Of a stretch of DNA of 64,000 nt, positions 45,152-54,461 are shown piece by piece. The notes beneath the pieces are model-generated. The model made no database searches. It worked only from the letters and a program-made list of their open reading frames with translations, and was not told the origin of the DNA. The stretch comes from Pseudoalteromonas sp049257235. Lineage in GTDB: Bacteria > Pseudomonadota > Gammaproteobacteria > Enterobacterales > Alteromonadaceae. Positions within the stretch are counted from its first letter, which is position 1; each line of letters begins with the position of its first letter. The stretch covers positions 248,001-312,000 of the forward strand of contig NZ_JBMMUF010000002.1 in NCBI RefSeq assembly GCF_049257235.1, in the 5' to 3' direction. Made by a program: the position numbers and the translations under genes.

Positions 45152-46965
45152 TGCGCGCCTTAATTATTGCTCTAAGCCTGCTTATGCATCCTGTTTGTGC
45201 ATTGGACGTAGCGCCAACACATTGGTGGGTTGGTATGAACAACCCAGTGGTACAGTTAATGGTCCATGAGCGTGACGTTGCTAATTCAGATTGGCAGCTT
45301 GTGCCTTATGAAGGTGTTGAACTGACCCGAGTGCACCATCTGCAAAGCCCGAACTATGTATTTTTAACACTGACGATCAGTGATAAGGCTCAAGCGGGTA
45401 CATTGAATTTTAAAAGCAACCATGCACATACCTTTACATTCGATTTAAAGGAGCGCAAGCAAGGAAGTGCAATGCGCCGTGGTTTTGATAGCAATGATGT
45501 GGTGTATTTAATTAATCCTGATAGGTTCGCCAATGGCGACAGCAGCAATGATAACCACCCAGACATGGTCGAGACCGTAAAGCGCGATGCCAGAGATGGG
45601 CGTCGAGGTGGCGACCTTCAGGGCATTGTTGAGCGGCTTGATTATATTAAGGACATGGGGTTTACCCAAATTTGGTTAACGCCAGCACGAGAAAACAATA
45701 TGGAACAAGGGTCTTACCATGGTTATGCCATGACAGATCTATACCGAATCGACCCGCGCATGGGCACCAATGAGCAATACCAAGAGTTTGTTGCGCAGGC
45801 AAATGCCAGAGACATGGGTGTGATTATGGATATGGTGCCTAATCATATCGGCGTAAATCATCCATGGATGAGTGATTTGCCCAGTAGTGATTGGATTAAT
45901 AATAATGGTGAGTTTGTCGCAAACAATCATCGCCGCCAAACGGTCATGGACCCCCATGTCAGTGACATTGACCGTTTTCATTTCAATGATGCGTGGTTTG
46001 TGCCAAGTATGCCAGATCTCAATCAGCGCATTCCTGAGCTGAGTACCTACCTGATTCAAAATAGTATTTGGTGGGTTGAGTTTGCAGGGCTCAGTGGTAT
46101 TCGTATCGACACCAACTCTTATTCAGATAAGGCATTTATGGCGCGCTGGAGCCAAGCCGTCATGGATGAATACCCGCAGTTCAATATGGTGGGTGAAGAG
46201 TGGACCGAAAACGCGGGGATTGTTGCCTACTGGCAGAGTGGCAAAAAGAATATGGATGGCTATGAAAGTCATATCAAATCCATGATGGACTTCCCATTAC
46301 AAAGTGCATTGGTGAAAGCATTAAATGAACCCGCTGGCTGGCATACAGGGTGGGCGCATGTGTATCAAAGCCTAGGGAATGATTTCATGTATGCCAACCC
46401 TCAGTCGTTACTTATCTTTGCAGATAACCATGATATGAGCCGCATTTATTCACAGCTTGGACAAAGCGTTAAAAAGACTAAATTGGCTATGGCGTTGATT
46501 TTGACCACCCGAGGTATACCTCAGGTGTATTATGGCACGGAGATATTACTCAACAACACGCCATCGAATGAACACGGCGACATTAGAATAGAGTTCCCAG
46601 GTGGTTTTGAAGACCATCAACACGATGCACGAACAGGTAAAGGGTTATTGCCTGAGCAAGTGCAAATGCAAGCATACGTGCGCACCTTGTTGCGCATCCG
46701 TAAAGCGCATCCCGCTTTGAGGCGTGGATCGTTGATGCATTTTGTGCCAGACGAAGACATCTATGTGTATGTGCGTGAATACGAGCAGCAAAAAGTGTTA
46801 GTGGTGTTAAATAAAGGCAAAGCACGAACGATTGATCTCAAACGCTATGCGCAGGCCATTGGCCAAGCGCAGTGGGCAACCAATCTTATGGGCAACACTA
46901 AAGTTGAACTCAAAGCGCAACTTCAAGTGCCAGCTGAACAAGCGCTTATATTGGCGCTGCAATGA
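45151..46965 (+). CDS. Exported GH13 neopullulanase/cyclomaltodextrinase-like enzyme
   Basis: 604 residues. Signal peptide to about residue 18 (HPVCA), an N-terminal beta-sandwich typical of cyclomaltodextrinases (THWWVGMNNPVVQLMVH), then the GH13 barrel: DMVPNHIG, GIRIDTNSY (nucleophile Asp), MVGEEW (acid Glu) and FADNHDMSR. It should trim maltodextrins or cyclodextrins in the periplasm or at the surface. Coupled to the halogenase by an overlapping stop/start. Confidence 0.88.
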   Translation: MRALIIALSLLMHPVCALDVAPTHWWVGMNNPVVQLMVHERDVANSDWQLVPYEGVELTRVHHLQSPNYVFLTLTISDKAQAGTLNFKSNHAHTFTFDLKERKQGSAMRRGFDSNDVVYLINPDRFANGDSSNDNHPDMVETVKRDARDGRRGGDLQGIVERLDYIKDMGFTQIWLTPARENNMEQGSYHGYAMTDLYRIDPRMGTNEQYQEFVAQANARDMGVIMDMVPNHIGVNHPWMSDLPSSDWINNNGEFVANNHRRQTVMDPHVSDIDRFHFNDAWFVPSMPDLNQRIPELSTYLIQNSIWWVEFAGLSGIRIDTNSYSDKAFMARWSQAVMDEYPQFNMVGEEWTENAGIVAYWQSGKKNMDGYESHIKSMMDFPLQSALVKALNEPAGWHTGWAHVYQSLGNDFMYANPQSLLIFADNHDMSRIYSQLGQSVKKTKLAMALILTTRGIPQVYYGTEILLNNTPSNEHGDIRIEFPGGFEDHQHDARTGKGLLPEQVQMQAYVRTLLRIRKAHPALRRGSLMHFVPDEDIYVYVREYEQQKVLVVLNKGKARTIDLKRYAQAIGQAQWATNLMGNTKVELKAQLQVPAEQALILALQ

Positions 46966-46967
46966 TG

Positions 46968-46981
46968 TGAATACGTATGCA
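46968..46981. promoter_or_regulatory. LacI-type operator 3 (starch regulon)
   Basis: TGAATACGTATGCA, identical to the site at 40656, three bases after the stop of the preceding GH13 gene and 70 bases before the next start. It implies a separate regulated promoter for the lipoprotein amylase, MFS and GH15 genes. Confidence 0.7.
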
Positions 46982-47050
46982 CGCCATACCCAACTGGCAC
47001 AAGAGCACGTAGTATTTTTGTGATAATAAAAGAATAAAGTAAGTGACCAA

Positions 47051-48898
47051 ATGTTAAACAACACGTTGAAAATATCTTTAGTAGCGATGTCACTGAGCGT
47101 TACGTTGAGCGCCTGTGGTGACAAATCAACGCCGCCTGCAACATCATCTGAGCAGCAAGTAGAGCAACTGCCTGCGGTATCAGCGCATACACAAAAGCCT
47201 GTTGTGTATCAGGTATTCACTCGTCTTTTTGGCAACACCAACACCACCAATGAACCGTGGGGCACGATGCAGCAAAATGGGGTGGGTAAATTTGCTGATT
47301 TCAATGACGCAGCGCTCAAGGGGATCAAGGAGTTGGGGGTCACCCATATTTGGTATACTGGCGTTCTACACCACGCGACTGTGACCGATTACAGTGATTT
47401 TGATTTGCCCGGTGATGACCCTGATGTTGTCAAAGGGCGTGCTGGCTCACCCTATGCGATAAAAGACTATTACAACGTTAATCCTGACCTCGCATCAAAG
47501 CCAGCAGATCGCCTCAGTGAATTTGAAGCGCTCATCGATCGCACACACAAACATGGTATGAAAGTGGTCATTGATATTGTCCCAAACCATGTCGCCCGTG
47601 ATTATCAATCGTTAAGCAAACCAGAAGGTGTACAGGACTTCGGTGCCAATGATGACACCTCGGTTGAATATAAACGAGATAATAATTTTTACTATGTTGT
47701 TGGCGAGGATTTTGTCGTTCCAAGCGACGAGAACTACCAAGTTTTAGGCGGGGATGCGCATCCTCTTGCAGATGGAAAGTTTGCAGAAAGTCCTGCTAAA
47801 TGGACAGGCAACGGAGCGCGTACTGCGCAACCAGACATTAATGATTGGTACGAGACCGTTAAAGTAAATTATGGCGTAAAACCCGACGGTAGCTATGACT
47901 TCCCGCGCTTACCAGAGAATTATGAGCATCTTGGATACCAAGCTCATTATGAATTTTGGCAAGACAAAGACTTGCCAGATAGTTGGTACAAGTTTCGAGA
48001 TATTACCCAGTATTGGTTGAGTAAAGGGGTCGATGGTTTTCGCTATGATATGGCTGAAATGGTGCCAGTTGAGTTTTGGAGTTTTCTAAATTCTGCTATC
48101 AAAATGGCCAACCCTGACGCATTTTTGTTAGCAGAAGTGTATAACCCGTCTTTGTATCGCCCTTATATTCATAAAGGAAAGATGGATTACCTGTACGATA
48201 AAGTTGGTTTTTATGACGCACTAAAAGGCGTTATACAAGGCAAATTACCCGCAACAGAGGCGTTGAACACCCACAAGCAGGTGTTAGATATTGAGCAACA
48301 CATGCTGCACTTCCTCGAAAATCATGATGAACAACGACTAGCTAGTGCAGAGTTTGCTGCTGACATGAACTGGGGTAAGCCTGCGATGACCGTTTCAACA
48401 CTGGTCGGGCGCTCGCCAACGATGATTTATTTTGGCCAAACGGTGGGCGAAGATGGCTCTGAAGAGCCAGGCTTTGGAGACCCAACGCGTACCAGTATTT
48501 TTGATTACATTGGCGTGCCAGCTCATCAGGCGTGGATGAATGACGGCAAATTTGACGGCGGCCAGCTCAGTGATGAGCAGCGTAATTTACGAGCGTTTTA
48601 TACTGCCCTGATGCAATTAAACACCTTGCCAAGCGTTGTTGGCGGTCAATTTATTGAACTTGATAATTCAGCGCCTGAACAGGTGATCAGTTTCGCCCGT
48701 CAACTTGGTGAACAACGCATTGTTGTAGTTGCTAATTTTGCACCGCACGCCACCACAGTAGCTGTAAATGTTAAACATGCCTACGCAGGCACAGTATTAC
48801 TTGGTGAACAACCACAATTTCACGAACACACAATGACACTAAATTTGCCTTATCAAGGGGTCAGTGTGGTCATGTTGGGAGTTAATAACAATGAATAA
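47051..48898 (+). CDS. GH13 alpha-amylase lipoprotein
   Basis: 615 residues with lipobox LSAC (about residue 19), so anchored in a membrane facing the periplasm or outside. GH13 blocks: DIVPNHVARDY, GFRYDMAEM (nucleophile Asp), FLLAEVYNP (acid Glu) and FLENHDEQR. It is diverged from the neighbouring GH13 enzyme and not a recent copy. It probably cuts maltodextrins after import through the receptor. Its end overlaps the transporter start by eight bases. Confidence 0.9.
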   Translation: MLNNTLKISLVAMSLSVTLSACGDKSTPPATSSEQQVEQLPAVSAHTQKPVVYQVFTRLFGNTNTTNEPWGTMQQNGVGKFADFNDAALKGIKELGVTHIWYTGVLHHATVTDYSDFDLPGDDPDVVKGRAGSPYAIKDYYNVNPDLASKPADRLSEFEALIDRTHKHGMKVVIDIVPNHVARDYQSLSKPEGVQDFGANDDTSVEYKRDNNFYYVVGEDFVVPSDENYQVLGGDAHPLADGKFAESPAKWTGNGARTAQPDINDWYETVKVNYGVKPDGSYDFPRLPENYEHLGYQAHYEFWQDKDLPDSWYKFRDITQYWLSKGVDGFRYDMAEMVPVEFWSFLNSAIKMANPDAFLLAEVYNPSLYRPYIHKGKMDYLYDKVGFYDALKGVIQGKLPATEALNTHKQVLDIEQHMLHFLENHDEQRLASAEFAADMNWGKPAMTVSTLVGRSPTMIYFGQTVGEDGSEEPGFGDPTRTSIFDYIGVPAHQAWMNDGKFDGGQLSDEQRNLRAFYTALMQLNTLPSVVGGQFIELDNSAPEQVISFARQLGEQRIVVVANFAPHATTVAVNVKHAYAGTVLLGEQPQFHEHTMTLNLPYQGVSVVMLGVNNNE

Positions 48899-50378
48899 TG
48901 AAAGACCGAATCTAAGTTTCTGGCAAATATGGAATATGTGCTTTGGGTTTATGGGCATTCAGTTTGGTTTTGCGTTGCAAAACGCTAATGTGAGCCGTAT
49001 TTTCCAAACCTTGGGCGCGAATATCGATGATATTCCTATTTTGTGGGTCGCAGCGCCTTTAACAGGCTTAATTATACAGCCTATTATTGGTTATATGAGT
49101 GATAATACGTGGGGCCGATTAGGGCGTCGCCGTCCGTACTTCTTCTACGGGGCCATTGTTACTACGGCAGCCTTGTTTATCATGCCAAACTCGCCAACAT
49201 TGTGGGTAGCCGCAGGTATGCTGTGGATCATGGATGCTTCTATAAACGTCACAATGGAGCCGTTTAGAGCGTTGGTGGGGGATAACCTGCCCAACAAACA
49301 GCGTGCACTGGGATATTCTTTGCAAAGCTTCTTTATCGGCGTCGGTGCAGTGGTGGCTTCTAGTTTGCCTTGGATGTTAGCAAACTGGTTTGATGTCAGT
49401 AATACCGCAGCACCTGGGGTGATCCCACAGTCAGTTCAGTATGCATTTTATATGGGTGGTGCATTCTTGCTTGTGTGTGTGATGTGGACGGTGTTTACCA
49501 CAAAAGAATACACTCCAGAACAATTGGCGCAATTTGATGGCGTACAAGAGCAGGATTCACAAAACACACAAACAGCGCCCATCAACTTTGGCCGCACCAT
49601 GACCATAAGTGGTGCCATAGGTATTGCAATTATTGCCATTGTTAGCGGATTTTCTTTAGAGAAAGAGCTGTATTTATTGGGCGCAGGCTTAGTTGCATTT
49701 GCACTTTTGCAAGCTGTAGCAATGTGGCAGCAAGGCAAAAACTTCACCAACAATGGCTTTTATTCTGTGGTCTATGACGTTTTCACTATGCCAAATACCA
49801 TGCGTCAGTTGGCATGGGTGCAGTTTTTTAGTTGGTTTTCTTTATTTGCAATGTGGATATACACCACCGCAGCGGTAACAAGCTTTCACTACGGTACTTT
49901 GGATGTGACATCAAAGGCATACAATGATGGCGCCGATTGGGTGGGCGTGTTGTTTGCTGCATATAATGGTTTTGCCGCACTCGCAGCGTTGATTATTCCA
50001 ATCATGGTGAGGCGTCTCGGTATTCGAGTTGCGCACGCACTTAACTTGATTTTGGGTGCGGGAGCCCTTGTTAGCTTCCTATTTATTAGCGACCCAAGGT
50101 GGCTAATGCTGCCAATGGTCGGCATCGGCTTTGCGTGGGCGTCTATTTTGTCTTTGCCTTATGCCATGCTCTCGACGTCGCTCGCAAGTGCGAAAATGGG
50201 TGTGTATATGGGCATATTTAATTTCTTTATCGTTATTCCACAGCTACTTGCTGCCAGTATCTTGGGCCTTATTCTCAAACACGTATTCGCCAATCAGCCT
50301 ATTTACGCATTAGTGATTGGTGGTGTGTCTTTTGTGCTCGGTGCCATAGCGGTAAGTCGTGTAAAACTATTGAATTAA
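48891..50378 (+). CDS. MFS sugar transporter (SLC45/GPH-like)
   Basis: 495 residues from the ATG at 48891, with GGGAG upstream; a longer frame from 48864 reads into the amylase gene and is rejected. Twelve membrane helices. The loop 2-3 motif DNTWGRLGRRRPYF is typical of sucrose/maltose cation symporters. In Alteromonadales starch loci such a gene (often named malT) brings maltose or glucose across the inner membrane. Confidence 0.9.
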   Translation: MNNERPNLSFWQIWNMCFGFMGIQFGFALQNANVSRIFQTLGANIDDIPILWVAAPLTGLIIQPIIGYMSDNTWGRLGRRRPYFFYGAIVTTAALFIMPNSPTLWVAAGMLWIMDASINVTMEPFRALVGDNLPNKQRALGYSLQSFFIGVGAVVASSLPWMLANWFDVSNTAAPGVIPQSVQYAFYMGGAFLLVCVMWTVFTTKEYTPEQLAQFDGVQEQDSQNTQTAPINFGRTMTISGAIGIAIIAIVSGFSLEKELYLLGAGLVAFALLQAVAMWQQGKNFTNNGFYSVVYDVFTMPNTMRQLAWVQFFSWFSLFAMWIYTTAAVTSFHYGTLDVTSKAYNDGADWVGVLFAAYNGFAALAALIIPIMVRRLGIRVAHALNLILGAGALVSFLFISDPRWLMLPMVGIGFAWASILSLPYAMLSTSLASAKMGVYMGIFNFFIVIPQLLAASILGLILKHVFANQPIYALVIGGVSFVLGAIAVSRVKLLN

Positions 50379-50391
50379 TTAGGGGAACATC

Positions 50392-52785
50392 ATGAAAGGA
50401 TTAAACACTCTTGCAGCAGCAATGATAGCAGCAGGGTTAGTGGGCTGTAACAGTGCTGAGCAAAGTGCAAATGAGGTAATCGCACCGGGTGCTCCTGGGT
50501 CAACGCCATATTGGGCGTATTCAGGTAAAACGGGCATTGGTACATCTTATGAAAGTTATAGCCAAGGTGTTTATTCAGATACGAGCACGACAGGTACCGT
50601 ATCTAAGGTGTGGTTCTCACTGGCTAAAGGGATGATCACGGAAACCATGTTCGGGCTTATTCACCAAGCGCAAATTCGCGACATGCAATTTATCGTTACT
50701 GGGCCTGATTTTGTTGTTGCTGAACAACAAGGATTAAAAAACACCGTTGAATACATCGATACCGATGAACAAGGTCGCCCGCAATCGCTAGCTTATCGTG
50801 TCACAAGTGAAGATGAGCAAGGCCGATTTAGTATCATAAAAGATGTATTTACCGACCCTGATGCACAATCTCTGATGGTGAGAGTGCGCTTTGAGGCAAA
50901 TCAACCAGGTCTCACGGCACATGTTCAGGTTAACCCGTATGTAAACAATGATGGTTTGAATGACAGTGCAAAAGTGTCTGGCAGTGCGCTGGTCGCATCA
51001 AGTGCTGCAAAGCATCATCTAGCGTTGCAAAGTAACAAAGCGCTGATGCAACCTTCGGTGGGTTTCTTTGGTGCAAGTGACCGCCTAACTCAGTTAACAA
51101 AAGACGGAACGTTCACTGCGTACAACAGCACAGGTGAGCAAACCGGTAATGTCACTTTCAGTGCAACGCTTGGCGATATAGGTAAAGACAGCGAGTTTGA
51201 TTTAGTGCTGAGCTATGGTGAAACTGAGCGCCAAGCTATTGATGAAGGACAAAAAACACTTGCTAAAGGCTACGAGCAGGTGCTCTCGCACTTCAATGGT
51301 GAGGGGGAGCATATTGGTTGGCAAGATTACCTTCAAAGCCTAAGCATAGACCAGTTATATTCAGCTTCTGCGGATAATGGCAAGCTATTAAATGCCAGCG
51401 CCTTGGTACTCAAAGCGCAGGAAGATAAAACCCATGCAGGTGCGTTGATTGCGTCACTGTCGAACCCATGGGGTGACACAGTGAAGGCAGAAAAGGGGCA
51501 CACAGGCTATAAAGCAGTTTGGGTACGCGACTTTTACCAAGTCGCCATGGCGTTTTTGGCTATGGGTGACAGTGAAACTGCCAAAGCGGCATTTAATTAT
51601 TTGCCAAAAGTACAAGTGCGCAGCAACACGCCTGGAAACCAAGGTGACAGTGGCTGGTTTTTGCAAAAGACTCATGTGGATGGCGAGTTAGAATGGGTAG
51701 GTGTACAGCTAGACCAAACAGCTATGCCAATTATGTTGGCGTGGAAGCTCTACCAAGCACAAGTGTTATCAAAAGAAGAGTTAACGCAGTGGTATGGTGA
51801 CATGCTCAAGCCTGCTGCTGACTTCTTAGTTGACGGTGGCCTGGCGAAAATTCTTTGGAACGACACGCACATTACCCCACCAATGACACAGCAAGAACGC
51901 TGGGAAGAGCAGGCGGGATATTCCCCGTCAACAACCGCAGCAATTATCGCGGGTTTGATCAGTGCCTCCGAAATCGCACGATTAAGTGGTGATGAGAGCA
52001 ATGCAAATCGTTACTTAGCCGTGGCGAAAAAGTACAACCAAGATGTTGAATCTTTGATGTTTACAACCAAAGGCACATTGAAAGGCGAGCATGCTGACGG
52101 TCAGTATTTTGTGCGTATTGCACAGGATAATAATACCAACGGCGACACCAAGCTGGCAGATAACAATGGCCGAGTGGGGCTAGACAAAAAACTTATTCTT
52201 GATGGTGGTTTCTTAGAATTGGTTCGCTATGGTGTACGTCCAGCAAACAGCGATGCAGTAGTTGCGTCAATCCCTGAGTATGATGATGAAACCTTAGCTG
52301 AGAATTTGCGCGTAAAATACACCTTCAAAGATGCCCAAGGCGAATCATTCCCAGGGTGGCGACGTTACGGCAACGATGGCTATGGTGAAGATGAAGTTCG
52401 CGGTACCAACTATGCTGAAGGTGGCGCTAATACCGATGGGCAACGCGGTCGGGTGTGGCCATTCTTTACGGGCGAACGTGGACACTATGAAATTGCCGCA
52501 GCGAAATCACTGTCAGGTGAAACTGCGCAGCAAAAATTTGCTGATATCAAACATCAATATGTACGCGGCATGGAGAGCTTTGCTAATAAGGGCATGATGC
52601 TTCCAGAGCAAGTGTGGGATGGTGTGGGTGTGAATCCATTTGGCTACGAGATGGGCCAAGGCACTAACTCAGCAACACCTCTGGCTTGGACGCACGCAGA
52701 ATACGTCAAATTATTGCGCTCTTTGAACGACAAAGCTGTATGGGATCATTACCCACTGGTTGAGCAAAAGCTAACGCAAAAATAA
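50392..52785 (+). CDS. GH15 glucan 1,4-alpha-glucosidase / glucodextranase lipoprotein
   Basis: 797 residues. Lipobox LVGC near residue 19. N-terminal beta-sandwich (about 30-290), then an (alpha/alpha)6 barrel with WVRDFYQVAMAFLAMG, GVQLDQTAMP, WEEQAGYSPSTTAA (acid Glu), GRVWPFFTGERGHYE and MLPEQVWDG (base Glu). It releases glucose from non-reducing ends, feeding Glk. 13 bases after the transporter gene, same operon; a strong terminator follows. Confidence 0.92.
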   Translation: MKGLNTLAAAMIAAGLVGCNSAEQSANEVIAPGAPGSTPYWAYSGKTGIGTSYESYSQGVYSDTSTTGTVSKVWFSLAKGMITETMFGLIHQAQIRDMQFIVTGPDFVVAEQQGLKNTVEYIDTDEQGRPQSLAYRVTSEDEQGRFSIIKDVFTDPDAQSLMVRVRFEANQPGLTAHVQVNPYVNNDGLNDSAKVSGSALVASSAAKHHLALQSNKALMQPSVGFFGASDRLTQLTKDGTFTAYNSTGEQTGNVTFSATLGDIGKDSEFDLVLSYGETERQAIDEGQKTLAKGYEQVLSHFNGEGEHIGWQDYLQSLSIDQLYSASADNGKLLNASALVLKAQEDKTHAGALIASLSNPWGDTVKAEKGHTGYKAVWVRDFYQVAMAFLAMGDSETAKAAFNYLPKVQVRSNTPGNQGDSGWFLQKTHVDGELEWVGVQLDQTAMPIMLAWKLYQAQVLSKEELTQWYGDMLKPAADFLVDGGLAKILWNDTHITPPMTQQERWEEQAGYSPSTTAAIIAGLISASEIARLSGDESNANRYLAVAKKYNQDVESLMFTTKGTLKGEHADGQYFVRIAQDNNTNGDTKLADNNGRVGLDKKLILDGGFLELVRYGVRPANSDAVVASIPEYDDETLAENLRVKYTFKDAQGESFPGWRRYGNDGYGEDEVRGTNYAEGGANTDGQRGRVWPFFTGERGHYEIAAAKSLSGETAQQKFADIKHQYVRGMESFANKGMMLPEQVWDGVGVNPFGYEMGQGTNSATPLAWTHAEYVKLLRSLNDKAVWDHYPLVEQKLTQK

Positions 52786-52811
52786 CGCATTGGAGGCGTA
52801 ATAATGGATCT

Positions 52812-52846
52812 AAAAAAGCCGCTAACTTTCATTAGCGGCTTTTTTA
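52812..52846 (+). terminator. Terminator of the maltodextrin operon
   Basis: AAAAAAGCCGCTA (52812-52824) pairs with TAGCGGCTTTTT (52833-52845). The A run on the other side could let it act on the convergent LacI gene too. Confidence 0.92.
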
Positions 52847-53021
52847 TTATACCGATCAGCATAAATATGTGAGCATAAATAGCGCTGGATAAATGATGTG
52901 CTAACAAGGCAAAATTTTTTATATGTAGTTATTCTACAAAGAAAAATTTTAACAACGTGAGCACGATATTTAGCCCGCTAGAATGATTAGCTATTTAAGT
53001 TTATTAGTATAACTTAATTCA

Positions 53022-54047
53022 CTATTTACTCGATTGCCTAACAATCAGTTGTGGTGGCAACACAGCGCTTTGGACATCAACCTCTTCATCTGCAATCAGG
53101 CTAAGCAAGTTTGACACTAACATTTGACCGGCAAGAGTGGTGTTTTGAGCAACAGTAGACAGCGGTGGGGTGCAATAGCGTGCGACTGAGATATCATCAA
53201 AGCCGACAACAGATACATCATGAGGAACACGCAAACCTGACTCTTGTAGCGCGCGGATAGCGCCAATTGCTATTAAATCACTGGCAGCAAATAACGCATT
53301 GAAGGTGATGTTGTTAGCCAGCAGTGATTTGGTCGCCTGATAGCCTGATTCTTCAGTAGAGATAGCAGTCGCCATTTTACGTTCACTGACGTGCGCACCA
53401 TGTTCTTGTAGGCGTGCTTCAAAGCCATTAAAACGGGCACTGAACTCTGGAGAGTGATGCGACGCATCGCCAATAAACGCACAATCTTTTCGTCCCAGTT
53501 CAATAAAGTGATCGGCGACCAATGCGCCGCCATGGCTGTTGTTACAGCTAACAGTTAACTCAGGGCGTCCATCAACATTGGCTCCCCAACAGACAAACTT
53601 TGTATCACTGTCTAATAGGCGTTGGAATTTACTTTGGTAATCAACATAGTCGCCATAGCCGAGCAGGATAATACCGTCTGCGCGATGGCTGTCGGCGTAG
53701 TCTGCGCTCCAGTCATTACTCGACGATTGAAATGAAACCAGTAAATCATATCCCTCCTTAGCGCATGCCCGAGTTATTGATCCCAACATTGATAAGAAGA
53801 ACGGATTAATTTGTGATTCGTCGGTCGTAGGGTCTTCAAATAACAACACCGCAAGGGTAGAGCTTTGTTGCGCGCGCAGGTTGCTGGCATTTTTATCTAC
53901 CTTGTAGTTGAGCTTGCGAGCCACTTCCGCCACACGACGTCTGGTTTCTTCATTGACCAAAGGGCTGCCACGCAATGCACGTGAAACTGTCGACTGTGAA
54001 ACCCCCGCGTAGTGGGCGATATCAAAAGACGTGGCTTTACCTTTCAT
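53022..54047 (-). CDS. LacI-family repressor, probably of the starch genes (MalR-like)
   Basis: 341 residues. HTH FDIAHYAGVSQSTVSRALRG at residues 8-27 and hinge NYKVDKNASNLRAQ, then the sugar-binding core with LFAASDLIAIGAI and SVVGFDDISVA. It converges on the maltodextrin operon, which makes it the prime candidate for the TGMATACGTATGCA sites. Its 5' leader carries a 12-bp hairpin just before the GAGGAAG Shine-Dalgarno. Confidence 0.88.
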   Translation of the reverse strand: MKGKATSFDIAHYAGVSQSTVSRALRGSPLVNEETRRRVAEVARKLNYKVDKNASNLRAQQSSTLAVLLFEDPTTDESQINPFFLSMLGSITRACAKEGYDLLVSFQSSSNDWSADYADSHRADGIILLGYGDYVDYQSKFQRLLDSDTKFVCWGANVDGRPELTVSCNNSHGGALVADHFIELGRKDCAFIGDASHHSPEFSARFNGFEARLQEHGAHVSERKMATAISTEESGYQATKSLLANNITFNALFAASDLIAIGAIRALQESGLRVPHDVSVVGFDDISVARYCTPPLSTVAQNTTLAGQMLVSNLLSLIADEEVDVQSAVLPPQLIVRQSSK

Positions 54048-54068
54048 TTACTTCCTCAAAGCGATTGT

Positions 54069-54101
54069 GACACTGCGGCAGGGGTAGTGTGCCGCAGTGT
54101 C
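54069..54101 (-). other. 12-bp hairpin in the leader of the LacI gene
   Basis: GACACTGCGGCA (54069-54080) and TGCCGCAGTGTC (54090-54101) pair without mismatch around a 9-base loop. On the minus strand this ends 21 bases before the ATG at 54047, just upstream of GAGGAAG. No U run follows; it could affect mRNA stability or translation, or be a large operator. Confidence 0.5.
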
Positions 54102-54199
54102 TTAATTTCTAATTGCCATGTTATCTTTTATTTTCAGAGTTATGGATAAAATTTATAGGCAAATTAGCAATAAATTAGTCGTGTTTTTAAAAAAATTTA

Positions 54200-54229
54200 T
54201 TGATTCAACGCTGACACCGGTGTCATAAT
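54200..54229 (+). promoter_or_regulatory. glk promoter with TGACACCGGTGTCA operator
   Basis: TTGATT (54200-54205) is 18 bases from CATAAT (54224-54229). The perfect 14-bp palindrome TGACACCGGTGTCA (54212-54225) fills the spacer and touches the -10, a classical repression position. The same palindrome occurs twice before edd. Confidence 0.72.
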
Positions 54230-54267
54230 GTCGGCGTTTTATCATTTTGTTGTCACAAAACGGTTTG

Positions 54268-54297
54268 GCTGCCCACTGCCTGGGCAGCATTTTTTTC
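54268..54297 (+). terminator. Intrinsic terminator inside the glk leader
   Basis: GCTGCCC (54268-54274), seven-base loop, GGGCAGC (54282-54288), then A and seven T residues. The only upstream plus-strand promoter visible is the glk one, about 60 bases before, so this would end transcripts ahead of glk unless antitermination or a second promoter exists. Confidence 0.72.
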
Positions 54298-54461
54298 AGT
54301 AGCGTGAAAAATCAAACTGCAAACTAAACTAATAAGTTTATGCCTAATAAGTCAATGATCACAGAGTGAAGTTGTACCATTGTTGATTAACAGCACATAA
54401 GGCGTAAATCAAAAAGAGAATAAACACAATGAGCTCAACAAGTACACTTGGAGGTAACAAG

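Larger units (their letters stand above)
54048..54461. other. Regulatory region between the two LacI/glk units
   Basis: About 410 bases without a gene. From left: 12-bp hairpin in the LacI leader (54069-54101), glk promoter with operator (54200-54229), intrinsic terminator (54268-54297), then 150 AT-rich bases leading to glk. Confidence 0.6.

Noticed and set aside
45151..48898. Tandem duplication of two GH13 genes
   Set aside because: Both are GH13 but differ in N-terminal domains, lengths and motif wording, so they are not a recent repeat.
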